Shown here: positions 24,661 to 32,621 of the stretch, one piece after another | Layout of the letters: each line of letters begins with the position of its first letter | How positions within the stretch are numbered: position 1 is the stretch's first letter | Assembly: GCA_949878485.1 (NCBI GenBank) | Contig: CATLAM010000004.1 | Location: forward strand, 55,868 to 119,867 | From: an uncultured Eubacteriales bacterium | GTDB lineage: Bacteria > Bacillota > Clostridia > Christensenellales > UBA1242 | DNA length: 64,000 nucleotides | Direction of reading: 5' to 3' | The notes under the pieces: generated by a model | Databases searched by the model: none | Told to the model about the DNA's origin: nothing | What the model saw: the letters and a program-made list of their open reading frames with translations, nothing else | Position numbers and translations under genes: made by a program

Positions 24661-24686
24661 AACTCGCTTGTTAAGTGGGTTTTTTA
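24661..24686 (+). terminator. Terminator after the Cys-rich gene
   Basis: Stem AACTCGCTT / AAGTGGGTT (two G-U pairs), loop GTT, then T6. Confidence 0.7.
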
Positions 24687-24694
24687 TTTTTTTG

Positions 24695-24751
24695 CATAAT
24701 ACACTTAAAATTGTGTATTATGTTACATATTACACAATATATTGTGTTATG
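24695..24751. repeat. Paired palindrome repeat, copy A
   Basis: Two palindromes in tandem: one with core ACACTTAAAATTGTGT (24701-24716) and flanking CATAAT/ATTATG arms, one with core ACACAATATATTGTGT (24732-24747) flanked by CATATT/TATG. Their centres are 31 bp apart. The second overlaps the stop codon of the pseudouridine synthase gene, so this copy sits between convergent genes and not at a promoter. Confidence 0.8.
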
Positions 24752-25622
24752 TTAAATATTTTTTCCAATCTTGAGGATATTTAATTTGTATATTGATTTG
24801 TTTTTTTCTTCTGAAATGTGTAAATGAAATTTGTTTCAGAATTAAAAATGCATGGTTTTCTTTTGGGTTTTCGGAGTATATGGAATCTCCAAGAAGGCTG
24901 TGACCAATGTGACTTAGATGCACACGAATTTGATGTGTTCTTCCAGTTTCAAGGGTGACTTTTATAAGTGAAAAATTTGCAAATGTTTTTTCTGTTGTAA
25001 TGTGAGTTATTGCGGGCTTTCCGTTTTCTGAAACAACTCTTTTTAATTGATTTATTCCATTTTCGTTTATGGTTAAAATAGGCTGATTTATTGTGAATTG
25101 GTTTTCTGGAAGTTGTCCTTCGCATAATGCCATGTATACTTTATTTATTTTACCTGTGTTTTTATAAGCCATTAAGTTTTTGACAATAATGACTATACCT
25201 GCAGTTTCTTTGTCTAATCGATTTAAAATTCTTAAAACAAAATTTGGTTGTTTGTCTTTCATATAATTGCAGACTTGACCACCAAGATTGTTATAAAAGT
25301 GAGATTTGGAAGGGGTGCAGGTCAGATTATGCGGTTTGTTTACTATTAAATAATCATCATCTTCAAATAATATGTCCAATTCGCCTTCGCAAAAATGAAT
25401 TTCAGTTTTTAAATTTGGGTTTTTGTGTATTTCAAGAACATCACCAATTGCTAATCGTTGGTTGATTTTCTCAGGTTTGCCATTTACTTTCATGGAGTTC
25501 GGGAAATTTCTTAAGTTTTTAATGTAATGTTCAGAAAAATTATTATTCTTCAAAAAGAAAAATATTGTTGGTTGTTTAAGGTTTGAGGTGTTTTCAATTA
25601 TAAACTTTTCGTATTCGTCCAT
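24747..25622 (-). CDS. RluA/RluD-family pseudouridine synthase
   Basis: 291 residues. Isomerises uridines in rRNA or tRNA. An N-terminal S4-like RNA-binding region (FFLKNNNFSEHYIKNLRNFPNSMKVNG, about 20-65) is followed by the catalytic domain, starting ILFEDDDYLIVNKP. The catalytic motif is NRLDKETAG with the essential Asp, and GRTHQIRVHLSHIGHSLLGDSIY near the C-terminus closes the active site. Which base it modifies is not readable. The ATG has no Shine-Dalgarno; TATATT ends six bases upstream and TTGCCA lies 18 nt before that, so a leaderless mRNA is likely. Confidence 0.9.
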   Translation of the reverse strand: MDEYEKFIIENTSNLKQPTIFFFLKNNNFSEHYIKNLRNFPNSMKVNGKPEKINQRLAIGDVLEIHKNPNLKTEIHFCEGELDILFEDDDYLIVNKPHNLTCTPSKSHFYNNLGGQVCNYMKDKQPNFVLRILNRLDKETAGIVIIVKNLMAYKNTGKINKVYMALCEGQLPENQFTINQPILTINENGINQLKRVVSENGKPAITHITTEKTFANFSLIKVTLETGRTHQIRVHLSHIGHSLLGDSIYSENPKENHAFLILKQISFTHFRRKKQINIQIKYPQDWKKYLT

Positions 25623-25676
25623 TTTTATAATATATCATAACAGGTGGTTTTGTGGCAAATTATTTGGTTAATTTGC

Positions 25677-25705
25677 TTGACTATAATTTTTGACTATGTT
25701 AAAAT
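25677..25705 (+). promoter_or_regulatory. Promoter of the pheST T-box transcript
   Basis: TTGACT (25677-25682), a 17-nt spacer and TAAAAT (25700-25705), just before the T-box leader. Confidence 0.75.
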
Positions 25706-25711
25706 TACAAC

Positions 25712-25960
25712 ATATTTAAAGACTGTGATGAAAGAGTAGTAAGTTTTGATGTTTTCTACAGAGAGTCCGAGTTTGCTGAGATTGGGCGAAAATTAAATTC
25801 TGAATTCACTTTCTAGTCGCTTCTTGAAGGATTTGTTTTCAAATTTGAGTAGGGATTGCCGTTTGACATGCGTTAAATGTTTGAATGAGGTGTTTTAAAA
25901 CACGAAATTAGGTGGTACCACGGTTTTTTAAATCGTCCTAATGTTTGGGCGATTTTTTTA
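25712..25960 (+). promoter_or_regulatory. T-box riboswitch, probably tRNA-Phe responsive
   Basis: Leader that senses uncharged tRNA and permits read-through into pheST. It contains an AGAGAG-type stem I element (25759-25764), a specifier region near 25798-25812 in which TTC (Phe) is followed by A, the T-box TGGTACCACG (25913-25922), and a terminator stem AAATCGTCC / GGGCGATTT (25930-25955) with T7. The Phe specifier agrees with the genes it precedes. Confidence 0.92.
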
Positions 25961-25991
25961 TTGCTTAAAAAATGCTTTAAAAGGAGAGGTT

Positions 25992-27011
25992 ATGAAAGAA
26001 AAACTTAAGGAAATTTTGAAGAACGGTTTGCAAAAAGTGGAAGAACTGGTTGATTTAAAAGCATTGGATGAAGTAAGGGTTAAATTTCTTGGTAAAACGG
26101 GGGAACTTACTCAAATTTTGCGTGGAATGAAAGATGTTCCAGCAGAAGAAAGAAAGGAAGTAGGGTCTATTGCCAACAATGTTAGAGTTAAACTTGAAGA
26201 AGCGATTACAAATAAGTTGTGTGAACTTGAAAATGCTAAACTTCTGGCTGACATGGAAAAGGAAAAGGTTGATATAACAGAGCCAAGTAAAGGCACAAAA
26301 AAAGGTGCTTTGCATCCTTTAACTCGTTTTAATAATAAATTTATGCAATTGTGTGTGGAAATGGGTTTTACAGTTATTCAAACTCCTGAAATTGAAACTG
26401 ACTATTACAATTTTGAAGCGTTGAATGTTCCTAAAAATCATCCTGCAAGAGATATGCAAGACAGTTTATATATAACTGACACGATTTTGATGCGAACTCA
26501 CACATCTCCAGCACAGGTTAGAGCAATGGAAACTATGAAACCACCATTTAAGATTGTTTGTCCTGGAAGAGTTTACAGAAATGATAACGACAGTTCGCAT
26601 TCTCCAATTTTTAATCAATTTGAAGCGCTTGTGATTGATGAAAACATTGGTTTGAAAGATTTTATGACCATGGTTAAGGAAATGGCTGTGCGTTTGTATG
26701 GGGAAGATGTTAAAATGAGAGTAAGACCATCTTATTTTCCTTTTACAGAGCCAAGTATTGAAATTGATGCTACTTGTCAAATGTGTAAAGGAAAAGGTTG
26801 TTCGCTTTGTAAAGGAACGGGTTTCTCAGAATTTTTTGGTGGTGGAATTGTAAATCCTGTTATTTTAGAAATGTCTGGAATTGACAGTAATAAATATAGT
26901 GGTTTTGCTTTTGGTCCTGGAATTGACAGAAGTGTCATGGTTACAAATAAAATTCCAAACATTAAATATTTGTTTAGAAATGATTTAAGATTTTTGAAAC
27001 AAATGAAATAA
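25992..27011 (+). CDS. pheS: Phenylalanine-tRNA ligase alpha subunit
   Basis: 339 residues. With PheT forms the alpha2-beta2 class II synthetase charging tRNA-Phe. An N-terminal coiled coil (about 1-90) binds tRNA. The class II core carries motif 1 (HPLTRFNNKFMQLCVEMGFTV), motif 2 (FKIVCPGRVYRNDNDSSHSPIFNQFE) and motif 3 (FAFGPGIDRSVM). ATG 25992 follows AAAAGGAGAGG; a longer frame starting at 25941 begins inside the T-box terminator and is not used. Controlled by the T-box upstream. Confidence 0.97.
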   Translation: MKEKLKEILKNGLQKVEELVDLKALDEVRVKFLGKTGELTQILRGMKDVPAEERKEVGSIANNVRVKLEEAITNKLCELENAKLLADMEKEKVDITEPSKGTKKGALHPLTRFNNKFMQLCVEMGFTVIQTPEIETDYYNFEALNVPKNHPARDMQDSLYITDTILMRTHTSPAQVRAMETMKPPFKIVCPGRVYRNDNDSSHSPIFNQFEALVIDENIGLKDFMTMVKEMAVRLYGEDVKMRVRPSYFPFTEPSIEIDATCQMCKGKGCSLCKGTGFSEFFGGGIVNPVILEMSGIDSNKYSGFAFGPGIDRSVMVTNKIPNIKYLFRNDLRFLKQMK

Positions 27012-27016
27012 ATTTT

Positions 27017-27067
27017 TGATATATTGATGTGTTTTGTATAAATACTACACTATATATTGTGTAATAT
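27017..27067. repeat. Paired palindrome repeat, copy B (pheS-pheT gap)
   Basis: Core ACACTATATATTGTGT (27047-27062), with TACT on the left and AATATG on the right. A weaker partner, TGATATATTGATGTGT (27017-27032), lies 30 bp upstream centre to centre. The repeat is inside an operon and ends next to the pheT ribosome-binding site. Confidence 0.65.
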
Positions 27068-27085
27068 GTGTTAAAGGAGATTAAA

Positions 27086-29494
27086 ATGAAAATTTCTTAT
27101 AATTGGTTGAAAGACTTTGTTGATCTTACAGAAAGTGCAGAAGAAGTTGCTGAAAAATTGACTGTTTCTGGGTTTGAAGTTGAAGATATAATTTATGTAA
27201 ACAAACATCTTCATGATGTTTATGTTGGACATATTGAAAAGATTGAAAGACACCCACAGGCAGACAGACTTGTTGTTTGTCAAGTTAATGTTGGTGACAA
27301 AAATGTTCAAATTGTTACTTCTGCAACAAATGTTTTTGAAGGTGCGTATGTTCCTGTTTCTTTGGAAGGAGCATCTCTTGCAAACGGGGTTGAAATTAAA
27401 CCAACGAATTTCCGTGGTGTAAAAAGTGACGGAATGTTCTGCTCTGGAGAGGAACTTGGAATAGATGATAACTATTTTGAAGGTGCAAGTGTTAATGGGA
27501 TTTTGATTTTACCAAAAGATTCTAAGGCGGGTCAAAAAATTGAAGATGCATTGATGCTTAATGATGTGGTTTATGATGTCAATGTAACTCCAAACAGACC
27601 AGATTGCAACAGTGTGGTTGGAATTGCTCATGAAGTTTGTGCTATTTATGGTAAAAAGTTTAAAAATCCTGATTATGCTTATAAAACTGTTGGCGAAAAT
27701 GTTGAAAACTATATCAGTGTTGATGTGAAAACAAAAGAATGTCCAAGATATATGGGTGCTTATATTAAAGATATTAAGTTGGAGCGTTCTCCACTTTGGC
27801 TTAGAAGCAGATTGCATGCTGTTGGAATTAAACCTATTAATAATATGGTTGACATTACAAACTATGTTTTGGTGGAACAAGGACAACCAATGCACGCTTT
27901 TGATTACAAATATTTGGACGGAAAGAAGATTGTGGTAAGACAGGCTGAGAAAGGCGAAAAGATTACTGTTTTAAATGGAAATACTTATGAATTGGATGAA
28001 AGTGTAATGGTTATTGCAGACGCTGAAAAGCCTGTTGTAATTGCGGGTGTAATTGGTGGTGTCAATTCATGTATAAGTAATCAAACTACTGAAACGGTTT
28101 TTGAATGTGCTGTTTTCGATTTGAAAAGTGTGCGTTTAACTGCAAGAAAATTTGGTTTGTCAACTGATTCTTCAGCAAGATATTCTAAAGGTGTGAATAT
28201 AAACAGTCCAACTTTTGCTTTGAAACGTGCATTGAGTTTGGTTTATCAGTTGGATTGTGGTAAAATTGTTGATGGTATTATTGATAAATATTCTGCTAAA
28301 CTTGCGGAAGAAAAGTTAATTAAAGTTTCCTATGCTAAGATAAGTAAAATTTTGGGAATTGAAATTCCAAAAGAAAAAATGATTCAAATTTTAAGTGATT
28401 TGGGTGTTGAAAGTTTTGCACAAGGAGATGTAATTACTTGCAAATTGCCATATTTAAGGGAAGACCTTAAGAATGATAATGATATTGCGGAAGAAATAAT
28501 CAGAATTTATGGTTATGATGTTTATAATAATGTTGACGGAAAGTCTTTTGAAGGGGCGAATGTAACTGTTGGAAAATTTAACGAAAGACTTTCGTTTGAA
28601 AATAGTTTGAAAAACATTTTGGTTGACAGTGGTTTTTATGAAACTTTGAATTATTCGCTTTATTCTGCAAGTGCTTGTGATAAGTTGCTTTTATCTGCTG
28701 ATGATGTGAGAAGAAATGTGATTAAAATTGCAAATCCAATCAGTGAAGATTTGTCAACAGTGAGAACAGTTATGGCTCATGCTTTGCTGTTGGATGTTGC
28801 TTATAACTTGTCGGTTGGAAATAAAGACTTAAGATTCTTTGAAGTGGGTAGGGTATATCAACCTAAAAGTTTGCCTTTGAAAGAACTTCCAGTTGAAAAT
28901 AACAGAATATCTTTGGCTGTTTGTGAAAGTGGTTTTGACTTCTTTGAATTGAAAGGGGTTGTTGAAAATCTGCTTCTTGGAACTTCTTTGGAATATAAAC
29001 TAGAACGTTCTAAAGAGCCATATTTGCACAATGGAGTAAGTGCGGATGTGATTGCTAAAAATGGAACTGTGGTTGGAAGTTTTGGTAAAATTCATAAAAC
29101 TGTCTTAAAAAATTATGAAATAAATCAAGATGTTTATTACGCTGAATTTGACACTGACTTTTTGTCGAGTTTGCCAGAAAAACAATTTGCAACAAAAGAA
29201 ATTTCAAAATATCCAACTGTAGAGCGTGATTTGGCGATTGTTGTTGATGAAAAGGTGACAAACGCAGAACTTGAAAATGCAATTAAATCTGCTTGTGGAA
29301 AGATTTTCTTTGAAGTAAAGTTGTTTGATGTATATAGGAATGTGTTGCTTGGAAAAGATAAAAAGAGTATGGCTTATAAGGTTGTCTTTATGTCAGAAGA
29401 TAAGACTTTGACCAGTGAAGAAATTAATGCGGTTGTAAATAAAGTTTTAAAAAGTTTGGAATTCAGATTTGGTGCAAAATTAAGACAGATGTAA
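27086..29494 (+). CDS. pheT: Phenylalanine-tRNA ligase beta subunit
   Basis: 802 residues, normal length. Starts MKISYNWLKDFVDL; the N-terminal tRNA-binding OB domain is at about 40-150 (HPQADRLVVCQVNVG), followed by the B3/B4 editing domain (about 210-390, GQPMHAFDYKYL), B5 (SYAKISKILGIEIPKEKM), the catalytically inactive core-like B6/B7 and the C-terminal FDX-ACB anticodon-binding domain (ISKYPTVERDLAIVVD, last 90 residues). ATG 27086 follows AAAGGAG; a GTG at 27068 within the repeat is less likely. Cotranscribed with pheS. Confidence 0.97.
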   Translation: MKISYNWLKDFVDLTESAEEVAEKLTVSGFEVEDIIYVNKHLHDVYVGHIEKIERHPQADRLVVCQVNVGDKNVQIVTSATNVFEGAYVPVSLEGASLANGVEIKPTNFRGVKSDGMFCSGEELGIDDNYFEGASVNGILILPKDSKAGQKIEDALMLNDVVYDVNVTPNRPDCNSVVGIAHEVCAIYGKKFKNPDYAYKTVGENVENYISVDVKTKECPRYMGAYIKDIKLERSPLWLRSRLHAVGIKPINNMVDITNYVLVEQGQPMHAFDYKYLDGKKIVVRQAEKGEKITVLNGNTYELDESVMVIADAEKPVVIAGVIGGVNSCISNQTTETVFECAVFDLKSVRLTARKFGLSTDSSARYSKGVNINSPTFALKRALSLVYQLDCGKIVDGIIDKYSAKLAEEKLIKVSYAKISKILGIEIPKEKMIQILSDLGVESFAQGDVITCKLPYLREDLKNDNDIAEEIIRIYGYDVYNNVDGKSFEGANVTVGKFNERLSFENSLKNILVDSGFYETLNYSLYSASACDKLLLSADDVRRNVIKIANPISEDLSTVRTVMAHALLLDVAYNLSVGNKDLRFFEVGRVYQPKSLPLKELPVENNRISLAVCESGFDFFELKGVVENLLLGTSLEYKLERSKEPYLHNGVSADVIAKNGTVVGSFGKIHKTVLKNYEINQDVYYAEFDTDFLSSLPEKQFATKEISKYPTVERDLAIVVDEKVTNAELENAIKSACGKIFFEVKLFDVYRNVLLGKDKKSMAYKVVFMSEDKTLTSEEINAVVNKVLKSLEFRFGAKLRQM

Positions 29495-29501
29495 AAATAT
29501 G

Positions 29502-29555
29502 TGTGTATTATGCAAAATTTCACTGCATAATACACAATATATTGTGGTGTTATGT
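29502..29555. repeat. Paired palindrome repeat, copy C
   Basis: Right element core ACACAATATATTGTGG (29532-29547) within CATAAT...GTTATG arms. A left arm GTGTATTATGCA (about 29503-29514) is an inverted match to TGCATAATACAC (29524-29535). The repeat fills most of the pheT-nifS gap. Confidence 0.75.
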
Positions 29556-29569
29556 CATTATGGAGAATT

Positions 29570-30691
29570 ATGATTTATTTAGATAATGCTGGAACAACAA
29601 AGATGTTTGATGAGTGTGTAGAAATTGGACGCAAGTATTCTTGTGAAAATTTTTTCAATCCTTCTGCTCTTTCGGTGGAGGCATTGGAGGTTTCCAGACT
29701 TTTAAATGAAACTGAAAAATTCTTTTTAAATGAACTTGGTGCTTTGCAAGGAAATGTTCTTTTTACTGGTTGTGCAACAGAAAGTAATAACTTGGCAGTG
29801 AAAGGGAGTTTAAGGACAGGCGACTGGGAATATGTGTTTTCTGCTGGTGAACATCCTTCTGTTTATAATCAAGCGAAAAAACTTGAGTTGGACGGTTGTA
29901 AAGTTCATATTGTGCCGTTGAATGAAAAGGGGCAAATTGATTTGCAAAAATTGCAGTCTGTTTTAAATGAAAAAACAAGGCTTATAAGTGTTATTCACGT
30001 CAGCAACGAAACGGGTGCTGTCAATGACTTGCAAAAAATTTCTCAAATGAAAAAGAAAATTTGTCCTAAAGCGATTTTGCACGTAGATGGTGTTCAAGCG
30101 TTTAAGAAAATTCCTTTTGCTCTTGCTGGGTTAGATGTAGATTTATATTCTTTTAGTGGGCATAAATTGCATGCTCCAAAGGGAATTGCTGGGTTATATG
30201 TAAAAAACAAATCTGCTTTAAAAGAGTTATTTTATGGCGGTGGGCAACAATACGGATTGCGTTCAGGGACAGAAAATGTTGCTGGAATTATGCAATTTAA
30301 AAAAGCAGTTGAAAAAATTGATGTTAAACAAAATTGGGATAATGTGACTTTGCTTAAAAAACAGATGGTTGAAAAATTGTCAAAAGTGGAAGGAATTGAA
30401 GTTTTTGACTTTGAAGGTTCTGTATACATATTAAATTTGGCTTTCAATGGTGTTAAAGGGGAAACTATGCTTCATGCACTTAATGAAAAAGGTGTGATTG
30501 TGGGACTTGGAAGTGCTTGTTCTTCTAAAAAAGCAGGTAATCGTGTTTTGGAAAACATAGGTTTAGACAAAGATTTAATTGTTTCAAGTGTCCGAATAAG
30601 TTTTAATGCTTATCAAACTTTGGAAGAAATTGAAAAAGCAAGTGAAATTATTGTTAAAGTTTATAAAGATATAAAGGAAAGGGTTTCGTGA
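29570..30691 (+). CDS. Cysteine desulfurase (NifS/IscS family), partner of ThiI
   Basis: 373 residues. PLP enzyme that removes sulfur from cysteine as an enzyme-bound persulfide. Starts MIYLDNAGTTKMF; the PLP lysine is in SFSGHKLHAPKG (near residue 198) and the persulfide Cys is in GSACSSKKAG (near 315), a short-loop type II-like site. ATG 29570 follows GGAG; ATG 29552 lies in the repeat and lacks a site. The stop overlaps the thiI start by one base. The pair matches nifZ-thiI of Bacillus, in which this desulfurase feeds 4-thiouridine synthesis. Confidence 0.92.
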   Translation: MIYLDNAGTTKMFDECVEIGRKYSCENFFNPSALSVEALEVSRLLNETEKFFLNELGALQGNVLFTGCATESNNLAVKGSLRTGDWEYVFSAGEHPSVYNQAKKLELDGCKVHIVPLNEKGQIDLQKLQSVLNEKTRLISVIHVSNETGAVNDLQKISQMKKKICPKAILHVDGVQAFKKIPFALAGLDVDLYSFSGHKLHAPKGIAGLYVKNKSALKELFYGGGQQYGLRSGTENVAGIMQFKKAVEKIDVKQNWDNVTLLKKQMVEKLSKVEGIEVFDFEGSVYILNLAFNGVKGETMLHALNEKGVIVGLGSACSSKKAGNRVLENIGLDKDLIVSSVRISFNAYQTLEEIEKASEIIVKVYKDIKERVS

Positions 30692-31854
30692 TGAAAAATG
30701 TGTTGTTGTTGAAATTTGGAGAGTTGTTTTTAAAAGGTAAAAACAGACATGATTTTATAAAACTTTTAAAGACAAATATTTCATATAAGTTGCGTGATTT
30801 TGTATTTAAATTGCATGAAACTCAAGGAAGGCTTATTGTAAGTGATTATGATTCTGCATTTGAAGATGTTATTATTTCCAAGTTGCAACAAGTTTTTGGT
30901 TTGATTGGTGTTGTGGTTGCTTGTGAGTTTGACACTGACTTAGAAACAATTAAAGATAATGTTAAAAAAGTGGATTTAAGTTTAGTTAAAACTTTTAAAG
31001 TGGAAGTTAAGCGTGCTGACAAAAATTTCCCTGTGAAGTCAATGGATATGGAAAAAGAACTTGGTGGGATTTTGTTGGATGAATATCCAAATTTGAAAGT
31101 GGATTTATATAATCCAGAAGTGGTTGTTCATGTTGAGATTCGAATTAACAATAAGACTTATATATATAGTAAGGCTTATGAATGCGTAGGTGGTTTGCCA
31201 CTTGGAAGTGGTGGAAAGGCTTTGCTTTTACTTTCAGGTGGAATAGATAGTCCTGTTGCTGGTTATATGATGGCTAAGCGTGGGTTAAAATTGGAAGCAG
31301 TGCATTTTCATTCTTATCCTTACACAAGTGTTCAGGCGAAAGAGAAGGTGATTGAACTTGCTAAAGAGATTTCTGAGTTTTGTGGTGAAATAAAATTGCA
31401 TATAGTTTCATTTACAGAAATTCAAGAGCAAATTCACAAAAATTGTGATGCTGAATACATGATTACGATTATGCGTAGAATTATGATGAGAATTGCGGAA
31501 AGGATTTGTAAAGAAAATAATCTTGGGGCGATTGTCACAGGTGAAAGTTTAGGGCAGGTGGCAAGTCAGACTATGCAAAGCATTAATGTGACAAACAGTG
31601 TGGTTTCTCTTCCAGTATTCAGACCTTTGATTGCTTTTGATAAAGAAGACATAATGTCGATTGCAAGAAAGATTAATACTTATGAAACTTCAATTTTGCC
31701 TTATGAAGATTGTTGCACTGTCTTTCTTCCTAAATATCCTGTCATTAAGCCTACAATTAAGCGAGCAGAATATTTGGAAAGGAAATTAGATTTAGAACAA
31801 CTTATTGAAAATGCGATTTCAAAAGAAGAGGTTTTTGAGATTACAAATTTTTAA
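30691..31854 (+). CDS. thiI: tRNA 4-thiouridine synthase ThiI
   Basis: 387 residues. Uses ATP and persulfide sulfur to make 4-thiouridine at position 8 of tRNA, and in some species serves thiamine synthesis. An N-terminal ferredoxin-like region and THUMP domain (about 1-165) precede the PP-loop domain with LLLSGGIDSPVAGYMM (near 180) and GESLGQVASQTMQS. The C-terminal rhodanese domain of the E. coli enzyme is absent, as in Bacillus. ATG 30691 is preferred over GTG 30688; AAGGAAAGG lies upstream. Confidence 0.95.
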   Translation: MKNVLLLKFGELFLKGKNRHDFIKLLKTNISYKLRDFVFKLHETQGRLIVSDYDSAFEDVIISKLQQVFGLIGVVVACEFDTDLETIKDNVKKVDLSLVKTFKVEVKRADKNFPVKSMDMEKELGGILLDEYPNLKVDLYNPEVVVHVEIRINNKTYIYSKAYECVGGLPLGSGGKALLLLSGGIDSPVAGYMMAKRGLKLEAVHFHSYPYTSVQAKEKVIELAKEISEFCGEIKLHIVSFTEIQEQIHKNCDAEYMITIMRRIMMRIAERICKENNLGAIVTGESLGQVASQTMQSINVTNSVVSLPVFRPLIAFDKEDIMSIARKINTYETSILPYEDCCTVFLPKYPVIKPTIKRAEYLERKLDLEQLIENAISKEEVFEITNF

Positions 31855-31860
31855 GTTTTT

Positions 31861-31890
31861 AAAGATATACATTAAAGTATATCTTTTTTT
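31861..31890 (+). terminator. Terminator after nifS-thiI
   Basis: Stem AAAGATATAC / GTATATCTTT, loop ATTAAA, then T7. Confidence 0.88.
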
Positions 31891-31920
31891 ATTTATTTTG
31901 TGTAAAGGGGAATGGGTGAT

Positions 31921-32094
31921 TGAATGTAAATGTATATTCATTTATATTTATAAATTTCAAATTTATAATTTTGCATAAAATGCAATTTTTATAAAAAAAT
32001 CGTGAATAAATATACAAAAAACGCTTGCATATTTATAAATTTTATTGTATAATAATCAAAATTGCATGAATAAACATAAATTTATATTTATGCA
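31921..32094 (+). promoter_or_regulatory. Promoter with ARG-box-like operators before argR
   Basis: A promoter TTGCAT (32025-32030), 17-nt spacer, TATAAT (32048-32053) is surrounded by ARG-box-like palindromes: TGAATGTAAATGTATATTCA (31921-31940), TTGCATAAAATGCAA (31971-31985), GTGAATAAATATACA (32002-32016) and an inverted pair TGCATGAATA / TATTTATGCA (32063-32094). This suggests autoregulation by ArgR. Which boxes are bound is unknown. Confidence 0.65.
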
Positions 32095-32100
32095 AAAATC

Positions 32101-32132
32101 GCTACATCGCCCTATTTTAGCGGGATGTAGCC
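32101..32132 (+). other. Hairpin in the argR leader
   Basis: GCTACATC (32101-32108) pairs with GATGTAGC (32124-32131), enclosing a GC-rich loop that can partly pair itself (CCC/GGG). It ends four bases before the argR Shine-Dalgarno and lacks a T run, so it is more likely a stabilising or translational element than a terminator. Confidence 0.5.
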
Positions 32133-32147
32133 ATTAAGGAGTTGAAA

Positions 32148-32600
32148 ATGGCACGCAGTTCAAGGCAATCTAAAATTTTGGAATTGATTTCGACAAAAGA
32201 GATTGAAACTCAAGAAGAATTGGCGAAAGAACTTAAGAATGCGAACTTTGACATTACACAAGCGACGATTTCTCGTGATATTAAAGAACTTGGTTTGACA
32301 AAAATCTTAAGCAGTACAGGTAAGTATAAATACGCCATTTTAGGCTCGGAACAACAAGTTATTTCAAACAAATACATATCTATTTTTAAAGAGTGTGTTA
32401 TTTCTGTGAAACCTGCCCTTAACTTGGCTGTGGTGAAAACCATTAAAGGTATGGGTGCTGGAGTTTCTTCTTTTATTGATAAATTGAATTTAAACGAACT
32501 TATGGGTTCAACCTATGGTGATGACACAGTTATGTTGATTTTTCCAACAACTTCTCTTGCCAGTGAAGCAGTTGCAACTTTAAATCAAATTATGTTATAA
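32148..32600 (+). CDS. argR: Arginine repressor ArgR/AhrC
   Basis: 150 residues, the family norm. Hexameric arginine-dependent regulator of arginine metabolism. The N-terminal winged helix carries SRQSKILELISTKEIETQEELAKEL and ITQATISRDIKELGL; the C-terminal arginine-binding/oligomerisation domain has VKTIKGMGAGVSSFIDKL and STYGDDTVMLIFPT (usual GTIAGDDT). ATG 32148 is six bases after AAGGAG; TTG 32142 is too close. It precedes recN, as in Bacillus. ARG-box-like sites cover its promoter. Confidence 0.95.
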   Translation: MARSSRQSKILELISTKEIETQEELAKELKNANFDITQATISRDIKELGLTKILSSTGKYKYAILGSEQQVISNKYISIFKECVISVKPALNLAVVKTIKGMGAGVSSFIDKLNLNELMGSTYGDDTVMLIFPTTSLASEAVATLNQIML

Positions 32601-32621
32601 TTGTTTCGGAGGGGTAAGTTA

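Noticed and set aside
24695..24751. Reading the paired palindromes simply as NrdR operators of the adjacent genes
   Set aside because: Copies A and E lie between convergent gene ends and copy B inside an operon; none is at a ribonucleotide-reductase gene, so the plain operator reading does not fit all copies.
25941..25991. N-terminal extension of PheS
   Set aside because: It would start inside the T-box terminator hairpin; the ATG at 25992 follows a strong ribosome-binding site.
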